Shown here one piece after another: positions 12,298-20,060 of a DNA stretch of 64,000 nt; within the stretch, counting starts at the first letter, position 1; each line of letters begins with the position of its first letter. The notes beneath the pieces are model-generated. The model was not told the DNA's origin, did not search any database, and was given only the letters and a program-made list of their open reading frames with translations. This DNA is from Streptomyces sp. Q6 (GTDB taxonomy: Bacteria; Actinomycetota; Actinomycetes; Streptomycetales; Streptomycetaceae): NCBI RefSeq assembly GCF_036967205.1, contig NZ_CP146022.1, positions 992,001 to 1,056,000 of the forward strand, in the 5' to 3' direction. The position numbers were made by a program, and so were the translations under genes.

Positions 12298-13335
12298 ATG
12301 ACCGACGATCCCGCCTACAAGGCGCTGGAGAATCTGGGCGCCGCTCCGCTGTGGCGCTTCTACGGGAATCTGTTCCCCGCCGAGCCGAAGAGCCGCGCGG
12401 TGCCCTACCGGTGGAGCTGGCAGAACCTGCGCCCGCAACTGCTGCACTTCTCGCAGACGCTGTCTCTGGAAGAGGCCGAGCGGCGTGTCCTGATGCTCGT
12501 CAACCCCGGCCTCACCGACCCTCCGGCCACGGTCAACACCCTGTACGCGGGGCTGCAGATCATCCTGCCCGGGGAGACCGCGCAGGCCCACCGCCACACC
12601 TCCAATGCCTTCCGCTTCATCCTGGAAGGCAGCGGCGCCTGGACCACCGTCAACGGCGAGCGGGTCTTCATGGCTCCCGGGGACCTGCTGCTGACTCCGG
12701 GATGGCACTGGCACGACCACACGCACGAGGGCACGGATCCCATGATCTGGCTCGATGCTCTCGACTACCCCCTGATCAATGCGCTGGAGGCCGGGTTCTA
12801 CGAGAAGTACCCGCAGCGTCTCCAGCCGGTCACGCGGCCCGACGACGCGGGCAGCCGCCAGTTCCTGCACGGTCGGCTCACTCCGACGTGGCTGGCCCCG
12901 GAGGGGCCCAACTCCCCCATCACGCGCTACACATGGGCCGAGACCCAGCGCGCCCTGGACGCGATCGCGGACAGCGCCGAGGGCAGCGCGGTGGACGGGA
13001 TCGTCCTCGAATACACCAACCCCTGGACCGGCGGGCCGGTCATGCCGACGATCGGCTGCCGCGTGCAGCGGCTGCGGCCCGGCTTCGACGGGGCCGGGCA
13101 CCAGCAGACCACGTCCCAGATCTTCAGCGTCGTCCGCGGCGCGGGCGCCACCATCGTGGACGGGGTGCGCCTCGACTGGTCCCAGCACGACACGTTCGCG
13201 ATTCCCGGCTGGGCCTCCTACCGGCATGTGAACACGTCCGGCTCCGACGACGCGGTGCTCTTCTCCTACAACGACGAGCCCGTCATGCGCTCGCTCGGCC
13301 TCTACCGCGGTCAGAGCGCCGACCCCGGCGCCTGA
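12298..13335 (+). CDS. Gentisate 1,2-dioxygenase
   Basis: Bicupin Fe(II) ring-cleavage dioxygenase (345 residues) that opens gentisate to maleylpyruvate. The N-terminal cupin contains AQAHRHTSNAFRFILEGSG (about 97-115), with the paired His of the iron site, then PGDLLLTPGWHWHDHTHEG with further His residues. The C-terminal cupin is seen around QTTSQIFSVVRGAG. Length and layout match the family. It starts 20 bases after the hydroxylase stop with AGGAG seven bases upstream. It lies between the hydroxylase and an FAH-type hydrolase, the classical gentisate gene order. Confidence 0.93.
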   Translation: MTDDPAYKALENLGAAPLWRFYGNLFPAEPKSRAVPYRWSWQNLRPQLLHFSQTLSLEEAERRVLMLVNPGLTDPPATVNTLYAGLQIILPGETAQAHRHTSNAFRFILEGSGAWTTVNGERVFMAPGDLLLTPGWHWHDHTHEGTDPMIWLDALDYPLINALEAGFYEKYPQRLQPVTRPDDAGSRQFLHGRLTPTWLAPEGPNSPITRYTWAETQRALDAIADSAEGSAVDGIVLEYTNPWTGGPVMPTIGCRVQRLRPGFDGAGHQQTTSQIFSVVRGAGATIVDGVRLDWSQHDTFAIPGWASYRHVNTSGSDDAVLFSYNDEPVMRSLGLYRGQSADPGA

Positions 13336-13376
13336 GCCCTCTTCTTCCCCGATCGCTCTTCCCCAAGGAGACCCTG

Positions 13377-14231
13377 ATGCGCCTCGCGCTCTTCAACAAG
13401 GGACGGCTCGGGCTCGTCGACGGCGATGACATCGTCGACGTGACCGACCAGCTCGCCCCGTCGCCGTCCTCGCCGTCCGGCGCGCTGCAGCAGTACATCG
13501 AACGTGTCGAGCGGGACGGGGCGCCGCAGATCGACCTCGCGGTCGGCACGCGCCTGCCACTGGCCGAGGTCGCGCTGGAGGCGCCTCTCCCCCGACCTGG
13601 CAAGATCGTCGGCGCACCCGTCAACTATCTCGACCACAAGGCCGAGATGGAGTACACGACGTCGATCGCGGATCTCGGTGTGTTCCTCAAGGCCAACTCG
13701 TCGGTGATCGGCCCCGGCCAGGACATCGTGCTGCCGTACAGCGACAAGCGCACCGACCAGGAAGGCGAGCTGGGCGTCGTCATCGGTCGCACCGCGGCCA
13801 AGGTGAGTGCCGACGACGCGCTGGATCACGTCTTCGGCTACACCTGCGTACTGGACATCACGGTCCGCTCCGGCGAGGACCGCTCCACCCGCAAGTCGTT
13901 CGACACGTTCACCCCGATCGGACCCTGGGTGGTCAGCGCGGACGAGATTCCCGACCCGGACGCGCTCGAACTGCGCTGCGACGTCGCGGGCGAGACCCGC
14001 CAGCGCACCAACACGGCCGACCTCATCTTCGGGGTCCGCCAGCTGATCGCCTACACGTCGTCCGTGATGACCCTCCACCCGGGCGATGTGATCGCCACGG
14101 GAACGCCTGCGGGTGTCGGGCCGCTCAAGCACGGTGACCACGTCGTCGTCGACATCGAACGGGTCGGCCGCTTGGAGGTCGGCGTCGACGGCTCTCGAGC
14201 GACGGCCTACGAGCAGCGCCCCGGACGCTAG
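13377..14231 (+). CDS. Fumarylacetoacetate hydrolase family protein
   Basis: Metal-dependent C-C bond hydrolase (284 residues), in this context a fumarylpyruvate or maleylpyruvate hydrolase giving pyruvate and fumarate or maleate. The FAH domain shows KIVGAPVNYLDHKAEM (about 79), QEGELGVVIGR with the metal-binding Glu residues (about 124), and the closing TGTPAGVGPLKHGD (about 241). It follows the dioxygenase by 41 bases with AAGGAG upstream. No maleylpyruvate isomerase is encoded next to it, so either that enzyme lies elsewhere or this protein acts on maleylpyruvate directly. Confidence 0.87.
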   Translation: MRLALFNKGRLGLVDGDDIVDVTDQLAPSPSSPSGALQQYIERVERDGAPQIDLAVGTRLPLAEVALEAPLPRPGKIVGAPVNYLDHKAEMEYTTSIADLGVFLKANSSVIGPGQDIVLPYSDKRTDQEGELGVVIGRTAAKVSADDALDHVFGYTCVLDITVRSGEDRSTRKSFDTFTPIGPWVVSADEIPDPDALELRCDVAGETRQRTNTADLIFGVRQLIAYTSSVMTLHPGDVIATGTPAGVGPLKHGDHVVVDIERVGRLEVGVDGSRATAYEQRPGR

Positions 14232-14322
14232 CCGGTACCGCTCCGGCGTGGTGGCGCCCATAGACTCCCCAGCGGCAGTCCGCCGCCGGGCGGCACCACG
14301 CCGGCAAAGAAAGACGGAGACC

Positions 14323-14769
14323 GTGGCACGCGCACTGGACCTGCAGAACTACATCGGGCATCTGATCCGCCGCGCGGAGCAGGTGCACACGGCCCTGTGG
14401 TCACAGCACGTGTCCCGGGAGATCACGTCCCAGCAGTTCGCGGTCCTCAACGCGCTCTCCCATAAGCCGGGCATCGATCAGCGCACTCTGGGGAGGCTGA
14501 CGTCGCTGGACCGCTCCACGATCAACCAGATGGTGCGCCGTCTGACCGGTCAGGGGTACGTGAGCCAGGCGCGCGACACCGAGGACCGACGCCGCACGGT
14601 GCTCGAACTCACCGCGACGGGAAGCGATCTGCTGGCTGCTTTGATCCCGCCGGCCGAACAGATCAACGAGCAGCTGCTGAAGCTGCTCCCCGAAGACCAG
14701 CGGGACCTGGTCGTCGACAGTTTGCGTCGTATCGCTTTCATGGGTGACGAGCTGGCCGACGGCGACTGA
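14323..14769 (+). CDS. MarR-family transcriptional regulator
   Basis: Winged-helix regulator of 148 residues, presumably a dimer. Residues about 45-105 form the DNA-binding part: GIDQRTLGRLTSLDRSTINQ is the recognition helix region and DTEDRRRTVLELT the wing with the conserved DxRR. It starts at a GTG (GACGGAG upstream) in the same orientation as the catabolic genes, about 90 bases after the hydrolase. A role in sensing 3-hydroxybenzoate, gentisate or a CoA derivative is inferred from position only. Confidence 0.85.
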   Translation: MARALDLQNYIGHLIRRAEQVHTALWSQHVSREITSQQFAVLNALSHKPGIDQRTLGRLTSLDRSTINQMVRRLTGQGYVSQARDTEDRRRTVLELTATGSDLLAALIPPAEQINEQLLKLLPEDQRDLVVDSLRRIAFMGDELADGD

Positions 14770-14850
14770 CAGCCCCTCATCGCGCGACATCGGCGCGTGG
14801 GGCGGTAGGTCGCCCTCGTCCCGCTGCGTGCCCGCACGAGGAGCCGCATC

Positions 14851-15672
14851 GTGTCCGTCGAACACCTCTCCCCCGCCTCGACGTCGCCTCCCGCGTCCGC
14901 GTCGGCGATCCGTGACACCCCACCAGCAGGACCCGGCCCCGTCATCGGCCGTGCGCTACAGATTCTGGGGGCGTTCTCCGCCCAGCATGCTCATCTGTCG
15001 CTCAGTGAACTGGCCCGGCGGTCGGGTCTCCCGGTGTCGACGGTGCACCGCATGCTCGCTGACCTGCTGGCCTGGGGCGCCTTGGAGCGTGACGAGCGAG
15101 GCCGCTATCGGATCGGGCTGCGCCTGTGGGAAGTCGGGGCGCTGGCACCGCGGGGTCAGGGGCTGCGGGAGACCGCGCTGCCCTACCTGGAGGATCTGTG
15201 TCAGGCGACTCGCGAGAACGTTCAGTTGGCGGTGCGCGAGGGCACCGAGGTGGTGTTCGTGGAACGGCTCGGCGGATCCGCTGCCGTGCCGACCCTGACC
15301 CGGGTCGGTGGGCGTTTGGGGATCACCGCGACCGGCGCCGGGCTGGTGCTGCTCGCCCACGCGCCGGCCCACGTGCAGGACGTCGCCCTGGCGACACCGC
15401 TGGAAGCCCACACGCCGTTCACGCTGACCGACCCGGCCCAGCTGCGGCGCGTCCTGGCCCGGACCCGGGCCTGCGGCTACGCGGTCAGTGACCGTCAGTT
15501 GTCCCTGGACACCCTTTCCGTCGCCGCTCCGGTCACCGGCCGCTCCGGCGAGGTGGTGGCCGCGCTGTCGCTGGTGGTGCGCCACCGGTCGATGCCGACC
15601 GGAGCCCTGGCCGACCTCGTGCGCACCAGCGGTCGCGCCATTTCACGAGCACTTCACGCAGGCGCCTTCTAG
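14851..15672 (+). CDS. IclR-family transcriptional regulator
   Basis: Regulator of 273 residues: an N-terminal helix-turn-helix (RALQILGAFSAQHAHLSLSE, then LARRSGLPVSTVHRMLADL) and a C-terminal effector-binding domain (ENVQLAVREGTEVVFVERLG, then DRQLSLDTLSVAAPVTGRSG). IclR proteins commonly control aromatic catabolism with the ring compound as effector. Start GTG at 14851. The stop TAG at 15670-15672 lies inside the CTAG target duplication of the neighbouring insertion element, which left the protein intact. Two regulators in one cluster suggest layered control. Confidence 0.87.
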   Translation: MSVEHLSPASTSPPASASAIRDTPPAGPGPVIGRALQILGAFSAQHAHLSLSELARRSGLPVSTVHRMLADLLAWGALERDERGRYRIGLRLWEVGALAPRGQGLRETALPYLEDLCQATRENVQLAVREGTEVVFVERLGGSAAVPTLTRVGGRLGITATGAGLVLLAHAPAHVQDVALATPLEAHTPFTLTDPAQLRRVLARTRACGYAVSDRQLSLDTLSVAAPVTGRSGEVVAALSLVVRHRSMPTGALADLVRTSGRAISRALHAGAF

Positions 15673-17051
15673 TAGGACTTTGTTAGGTGACTGGTCAGGT
15701 TCAGGGCTCGGTAGTTCGCTGGGGGTATGACTCCGGAGGAGCTTGCCGGGTGCCGTGACCGGCTGGAGGATTTTGCGGCGGAGGTGTTCGCGCCGTTGGT
15801 GCGGTCGGACCAGCGGGCCAAGGGCGGACTGTATCTGCGGGGCCTGCTCCTGGACGGCCGGCGCAAGTCGATGCAGCCGATGGCCCGCCGACTCGGCGTC
15901 GATCATCAACGGCTGCAGCAGTTCGTCACCTCGTCGACCTGGCCCGCCAACGCGGTCCAGCAGCGGCTGGCCCGCCGTGCGATGGCGGTGGTCCGGCCGG
16001 AGGTGTGGGTGGTGGACGACACCGGTTTCCCCAAGGACGGTGACCTGTCGCCCGCGGTCGCCGCGCAGTACTGCCCGCCGCTGGGCAAGACCGCCAACTG
16101 CCAGGTAGCAGTGAGCGTGCACGCGGCCACCGACCGCGCATCCTGCCCGCTGGCCTGGCGGCTGTTCCTGCCCGAGAGCTGGGACGGGCCTGATGCCGCC
16201 CGGCAGCGCCGGCACTGCCGCATCCCGACAGACGTGCATCACCGGCCCAAGTGGCAGCTGGCCTTCGACATGCTCGACGAGCTGGCCGGGCTCGGCCTGC
16301 GGCCCGCGGTGGTGGCCGCCGACGCCGGATACGGCAACAACGCCTCCTTCCGCAGGGGCTGGAGGAGCGACAGCTGGCCTATGTGCTGCAGGTCAAGGGC
16401 GAGTTGACGGCCTACCCGGCAGATATCGAGCCGGTCACCCCGCCCTACAGCGGACTGGGCCCGCGCCCGCTTGCCCGCTACCGGACCCGCCCGGTCAGCC
16501 TGCGCGAGCACGTCCGGGCCGCGGACCCCGGCCAGGCCGTCACCGTCGGCTGGCGACGCGGCTCGCGGGGCCGGATGCGGGCCCGGTTCGTGTTCCTGCG
16601 GGTCCGTCCGGCCGGTCGTCGTCCCCGGCCCGCCGACGATGGCACCATCGCTCTGCGCTGGCTGATCGCCCAGTGGCCCAAAGGCGCCGACGAGCCGGTC
16701 AGGTACTGGCTCTCCAACCTGCCCGCCGATCTGCCACCCCGGGTCCTGGTCCGCCTCGCCAAGACCCGCTGGCGCATCGAGCACGACTACCGCGAGCTGA
16801 AGACCGCCCTCGGTCTCGACCACTTCGAGGGCCGGTCCTGGGACGGCTGGCACCGCCACACCACCCTGGTGACCGCGGCCCACCTCTTCCTCACCGAACA
16901 GCGCACCGACCCAAAAGCCCCTGCCGGGGCCTGACCCTCTACCAGGCCCTCGCACAACTCCAGCAGACGCTCGCCACCTGGTCAGGACACTGCCCCACCT
17001 GCCACCAACCCGCACCCTGGCAGCCCTACGACACCACCTAACAAAGTCCTA
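15673..17051 (+). mobile_element. IS701-family insertion sequence, 1379 bp, transposase broken
   Basis: Complete element with perfect 17-bp terminal inverted repeats (TAGGACTTTGTTAGGTG at 15673-15689 and its complement at 17035-17051) and a 4-bp target duplication CTAG on each side (15669-15672 and 17052-17055). CTAG fits the YTAR target preference known for IS701 elements. It carries one transposase gene in the left-to-right direction, interrupted by two frameshifts, so it probably cannot move itself. The precise ends and duplication show simple transposition and little decay of the termini. Confidence 0.93.
15727..17041 (+). pseudogene. IS701-family DDE transposase with two frameshifts
   Basis: The first frame (15727 to about 16358) carries the N-terminal domain and the first catalytic Asp in VVDDTGFPKDG; VVAADAGYGNNASFR holds the second. 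At the GGGG run 16355-16358 the homologous sequence moves to another frame (LEERQLAYVLQVKGELTAYP), with the region RWRIEHDYRELKTALGLDHF holding the expected Glu. Near 16910-16925 it shifts again to GLTLYQALAQLQQTLATWSG and the Cys-x2-Cys tail CPTCHQPAPW, ending at 17041. A single programmed shift would not explain two shifts, so I call it broken, or affected by base-calling errors. Confidence 0.88.
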
Positions 17052-17263
17052 CTAGACGGCGCAGGCCGGAAACGATTCCTTTCCCGGCATCCGGAAAACG
17101 GCCTGTCCGCGTGGCGCGGCTGCCCGGACCATGACTGCGCCGGACGCCGGGAGGCATGCACCGCACGCCGTTCCCCCGGGCGCGGCCGGCTCCCTCGCAG
17201 TCGACAACGGAGTGCTGCCATGTATGTGTCATTCGCGGGCCACAGCGTTGAACGGAGCATGCG

Positions 17264-18607
17264 GTGAGCGCCGCATGGCGACAGGCCCTGGACGAGGGCC
17301 CCATGTCGCGTTTCCAGTGGCGGGCCATCGCCCTGTGCGTACTGCTCAACACGCTCGACGGATTCGACGTGCTGGTGATGTCGTTCACCGGCAGGGCCGT
17401 CTCCGGCCAGTGGTCGCTGGACTCGGGCACGCTGGGCCTGCTGCTGAGCAGCGGCCTGGCCGGGATGGCGCTGGGCGCGCTGCTGATCGCGCCACGGGCG
17501 GACCGGATCGGCAGGCGGCCGGTGATCCTCGCCGGTCTGATCACGGCCGCGGTGGGCATGACGGCGTCGTCGGCGAGCCAGAACTGGGAGCAGTTGGCGC
17601 TCCTACGACTGCTGACCGGAGTGGGGATCGGCGCCGTTCTCGCCTGCAGCAACGTGATCGCGGGCGAGTTCGCCTCCCGGCGCTGGCGCGGGCTCGCCGT
17701 CAGTCTCAATTCGACCGGCTACGCCATCGGCGCGACCGTCGGCGGACTCTCGTCGGTGGCGCTCATCGACCATCACGGCTGGCGGTCGGTGTTCCTGGCG
17801 GGCGGCCTCGGCACCGTGCTGGTCATTCCCCTCGCCTACTTCTTCCTGCCGGAGTCGCTGGAGTTCTTGTGCACCAGGAAGCCGGCCCGCGCGCTGGAGC
17901 GGGTCAACGCGCTGGCCCGGCGTATGGGGCATGCGGAACTGACTGAACTGCCCGAGGTGCGTGACCGGGAGCAGGCGGCCGGTTTCCGGGCGTTGCTGAG
18001 CCGTGGTCTGCTTCGCTCGACGCTGGTGCTGTGGGGCGCCTTCTTCCTGGTGATGGCGGCGTTCTACTTCGTGACGAGCTGGACCCCGACACTCCTGGTC
18101 GAGGCCGGGATGTCCTCGTCACAGGGGCTGACCGGCGGCACGCTGCTGAATGTGGGCGGCATCTTCGGGACGGCTCTGCTGGGGACGCTCGCCGCCCGCT
18201 TCGCGCTGACCGGTGTGCTGCGTGGATATCTGTTCGCGGCCGGGGCGCTGGTAGTGGCATTCGCCGCGTCGACCGACACACTGGTGCTGGCGTTCTGTCT
18301 GGGCGCCGTGATCGGCGTCGCCGTCAACGGCTGCGTGGCCGGGCTGTACGCGCTCACCCCGGCGGTGTACTCCACGGAACTGCGTGCCACCGGTGTGGGG
18401 GCGGCCATCGGTGTGGGCCGGGTGGGCGCGATCCTGGCGCCGTCGGCGGCGGGCTGGCTGCTGGATGCCGGGGCGACACCGCGGGCTCTGTATGTGTCGA
18501 CCGGAGTGGTCTTCGCCGCGGCGGGCCTGTTGCTGTTCGTGATGCGCAGCCGTACCGGCACACCACGCTTCGCGGCGCCGGCCCAGCCCTCGGCCGTCCA
18601 ACACTGA
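17264..18607 (+). CDS. MFS aromatic acid:H+ symporter
   Basis: Integral membrane transporter of 447 residues with twelve likely helices, in the aromatic acid:H+ symporter (PcaK/GenK-like) group. Typical marks are LNTLDGFDVLVMSF in the first helix (conserved DGFD), the loop PRADRIGRRPVIL near residue 75, and SGLAGMALGAL. By position it probably imports 3-hydroxybenzoate or gentisate. Start: GTG with ACGGAG ahead. It is separated from the rest of the gentisate cluster by the IS701 element, so any read-through from the hydroxylase promoter is likely reduced. Confidence 0.87.
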   Translation: MSAAWRQALDEGPMSRFQWRAIALCVLLNTLDGFDVLVMSFTGRAVSGQWSLDSGTLGLLLSSGLAGMALGALLIAPRADRIGRRPVILAGLITAAVGMTASSASQNWEQLALLRLLTGVGIGAVLACSNVIAGEFASRRWRGLAVSLNSTGYAIGATVGGLSSVALIDHHGWRSVFLAGGLGTVLVIPLAYFFLPESLEFLCTRKPARALERVNALARRMGHAELTELPEVRDREQAAGFRALLSRGLLRSTLVLWGAFFLVMAAFYFVTSWTPTLLVEAGMSSSQGLTGGTLLNVGGIFGTALLGTLAARFALTGVLRGYLFAAGALVVAFAASTDTLVLAFCLGAVIGVAVNGCVAGLYALTPAVYSTELRATGVGAAIGVGRVGAILAPSAAGWLLDAGATPRALYVSTGVVFAAAGLLLFVMRSRTGTPRFAAPAQPSAVQH

Positions 18608-18617
18608 TATGACGTCG

Positions 18618-18658
18618 CCGGGCCCGGCTCTCCCTCACGTGGGGAGTACCGGGCCCGG
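18618..18658. terminator. Stem-loop between convergent genes
   Basis: CCGGGCCCGG at 18618-18627 pairs with the same palindrome at 18649-18658, and CTCCC with GGGAG closes the inner stem. It lies between the convergent transporter and binding-protein genes and can act on both strands. Confidence 0.75.
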
Positions 18659-18679
18659 TCCGTCTCAGGTGGTGACGGG

Positions 18680-19942
18680 TCAGCCGAGCGGGCCGTCACG
18701 GTACGCGTGGTCCATGGCCTTGAGTGCGCTGGAGACGCTTGTCGAGCCGGCGAACAGATCGTGAATCTGCTGGAAGTGGGTCTGCTGCACTGCGGAGTTG
18801 GGCCAGGTCTGGTCCATGAACGGCACCGTGGTGCCGTTCTTCTGACGGTGGGCGACCTCGGCGACGGCAGGGTCGATCTTGAACGAGGAGTTCGGGATCG
18901 CCGGCAACGTGGTGCCCTTGCTGTTGTAGAGGTTCTGTCCTTTCGGGGAGGCCAGGAAGTCCACGAACTCCTTGGCGGTCTTCGCGTGCTCCGTGTGCGC
19001 GTTGATGCCGTAAGCCGCCGAGACAGCGGCCGGCATGCGGGTCCGCTTCGGGTCCTCACCGGCCGGGAGCGCGTGCATGACGTAGCTCAGTTCGGGGGCT
19101 GCGGATCTGAGCTCGGCGAGGGCGCTTGCGACCTGGACGACGGCCACGGCCTTCCCCGAGGCGACCTGGTCCAGGCTTTCCTCATACGTGGTGCCCAGGG
19201 GGTCGGGGCTGAAGCATCCGCGGTCCCCCATCCGCAGATACTTGTCCAGCGCCTCGCGCCAGCCGGACTTGGCGAAGCTGGTACGGCGCAGTGCGATGTC
19301 GTCGGCGAATGACGGGTTCTGGGCGTAGACGGTGCCGGCGGCCAGCGCGTAGGAGACGAGCTGGGTGACCCAAGGGGTCTTGTTGCCAAGGGCGAAGAGC
19401 ACCTTGCCGTGCTGTTGGGCCTTGTCGCACAGGGCGAGCACCTGGGCGAACGTCGTGGGCTCCGTGCCGCCGATGGATGTGAGGGTCTGCTGGGCGTAGA
19501 TGGCGCCGATGGCGCTGTAACTGGAGGGGACGATCATGACGCTGCCGTGGTCGCCGACCACGGCCTGGACGTCGTCGGGCAGGTTCCAGGCGAATCGGTG
19601 CAGGGCGAGATCGTCGAGGTAGCTGCTCTCGGACAGTACGGTGGCTGAGGCCGGGTTGCCACTACCGGGCCAGACGGTGAAGACGTCGGGTGCGTCGCCG
19701 CTTTTCAGGTCGCGCGGCAGGGTCTTCTGGAGGGCGTTGGTGTCCTCGTACGTGACGTCGATGGTGACGTCGGGGTGTGCGGTGCGAAAAGCCCGGACAA
19801 CCGAGGTCATGGCGACTTTGTCCGTGACGTTCGCCTTGATCGTGAGGTCTGGTCCGTGGCTCTGCCCGGAAACGCATCCTGCTGCGGTCACGGTGAGGAT
19901 GAGCGCTATGGCGCTCCTGGTCAGGCGGCTGGTGCGCGACAC
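18680..19942 (-). CDS. Sugar ABC transporter substrate-binding lipoprotein, orphan
   Basis: Extracytoplasmic binding protein (420 residues from the GTG at 19942, which has AGGAG seven bases upstream). The signal peptide ends in the lipobox TAAGC, so it is anchored as a lipoprotein. Family features are DLTIKANVTDKVAMTSVVRA, DVTIDVTYEDTNALQKTL and KTAKEFVDFLASPKGQNLYN near the end. No permease or ATPase gene is adjacent; the upstream neighbour is the GH3 glycosidase. It may feed the sugar permeases encoded at 26-28 kb or permeases elsewhere. Ligand unknown, probably an oligosaccharide released by the GH3 enzyme. Confidence 0.87.
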   Translation of the reverse strand: MSRTSRLTRSAIALILTVTAAGCVSGQSHGPDLTIKANVTDKVAMTSVVRAFRTAHPDVTIDVTYEDTNALQKTLPRDLKSGDAPDVFTVWPGSGNPASATVLSESSYLDDLALHRFAWNLPDDVQAVVGDHGSVMIVPSSYSAIGAIYAQQTLTSIGGTEPTTFAQVLALCDKAQQHGKVLFALGNKTPWVTQLVSYALAAGTVYAQNPSFADDIALRRTSFAKSGWREALDKYLRMGDRGCFSPDPLGTTYEESLDQVASGKAVAVVQVASALAELRSAAPELSYVMHALPAGEDPKRTRMPAAVSAAYGINAHTEHAKTAKEFVDFLASPKGQNLYNSKGTTLPAIPNSSFKIDPAVAEVAHRQKNGTTVPFMDQTWPNSAVQQTHFQQIHDLFAGSTSVSSALKAMDHAYRDGPLG

Positions 19943-20006
19943 GGTTTCTGCTCCTGGGCAGTGGGATGTTCGGGCCTGGCGGGGCAGGGCGACGGGGATC
20001 GTGCGG

Positions 20007-20046
20007 GCCGGCCCTCGGCCGAGGTGCACTCGGTGCGAGGGCCGGC
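20007..20046 (-). terminator. Stem-loop downstream of the GH3 gene
   Basis: GCCGGCCCTCG at 20007-20017 and its complement at 20036-20046 form an 11-bp stem. It lies directly after the GH3 stop and before the binding-protein gene on the same strand, so it may reduce read-through between them. Confidence 0.65.
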
Positions 20047-20060
20047 GGGAAAGAGCGGAA

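Noticed and set aside
16350-16930. Programmed frameshifting in the IS701 transposase
   Set aside because: IS701 transposases are normally one frame, and here two shifts are needed. The short GGGG and the second site do not resemble a slippery heptamer with a stimulator.
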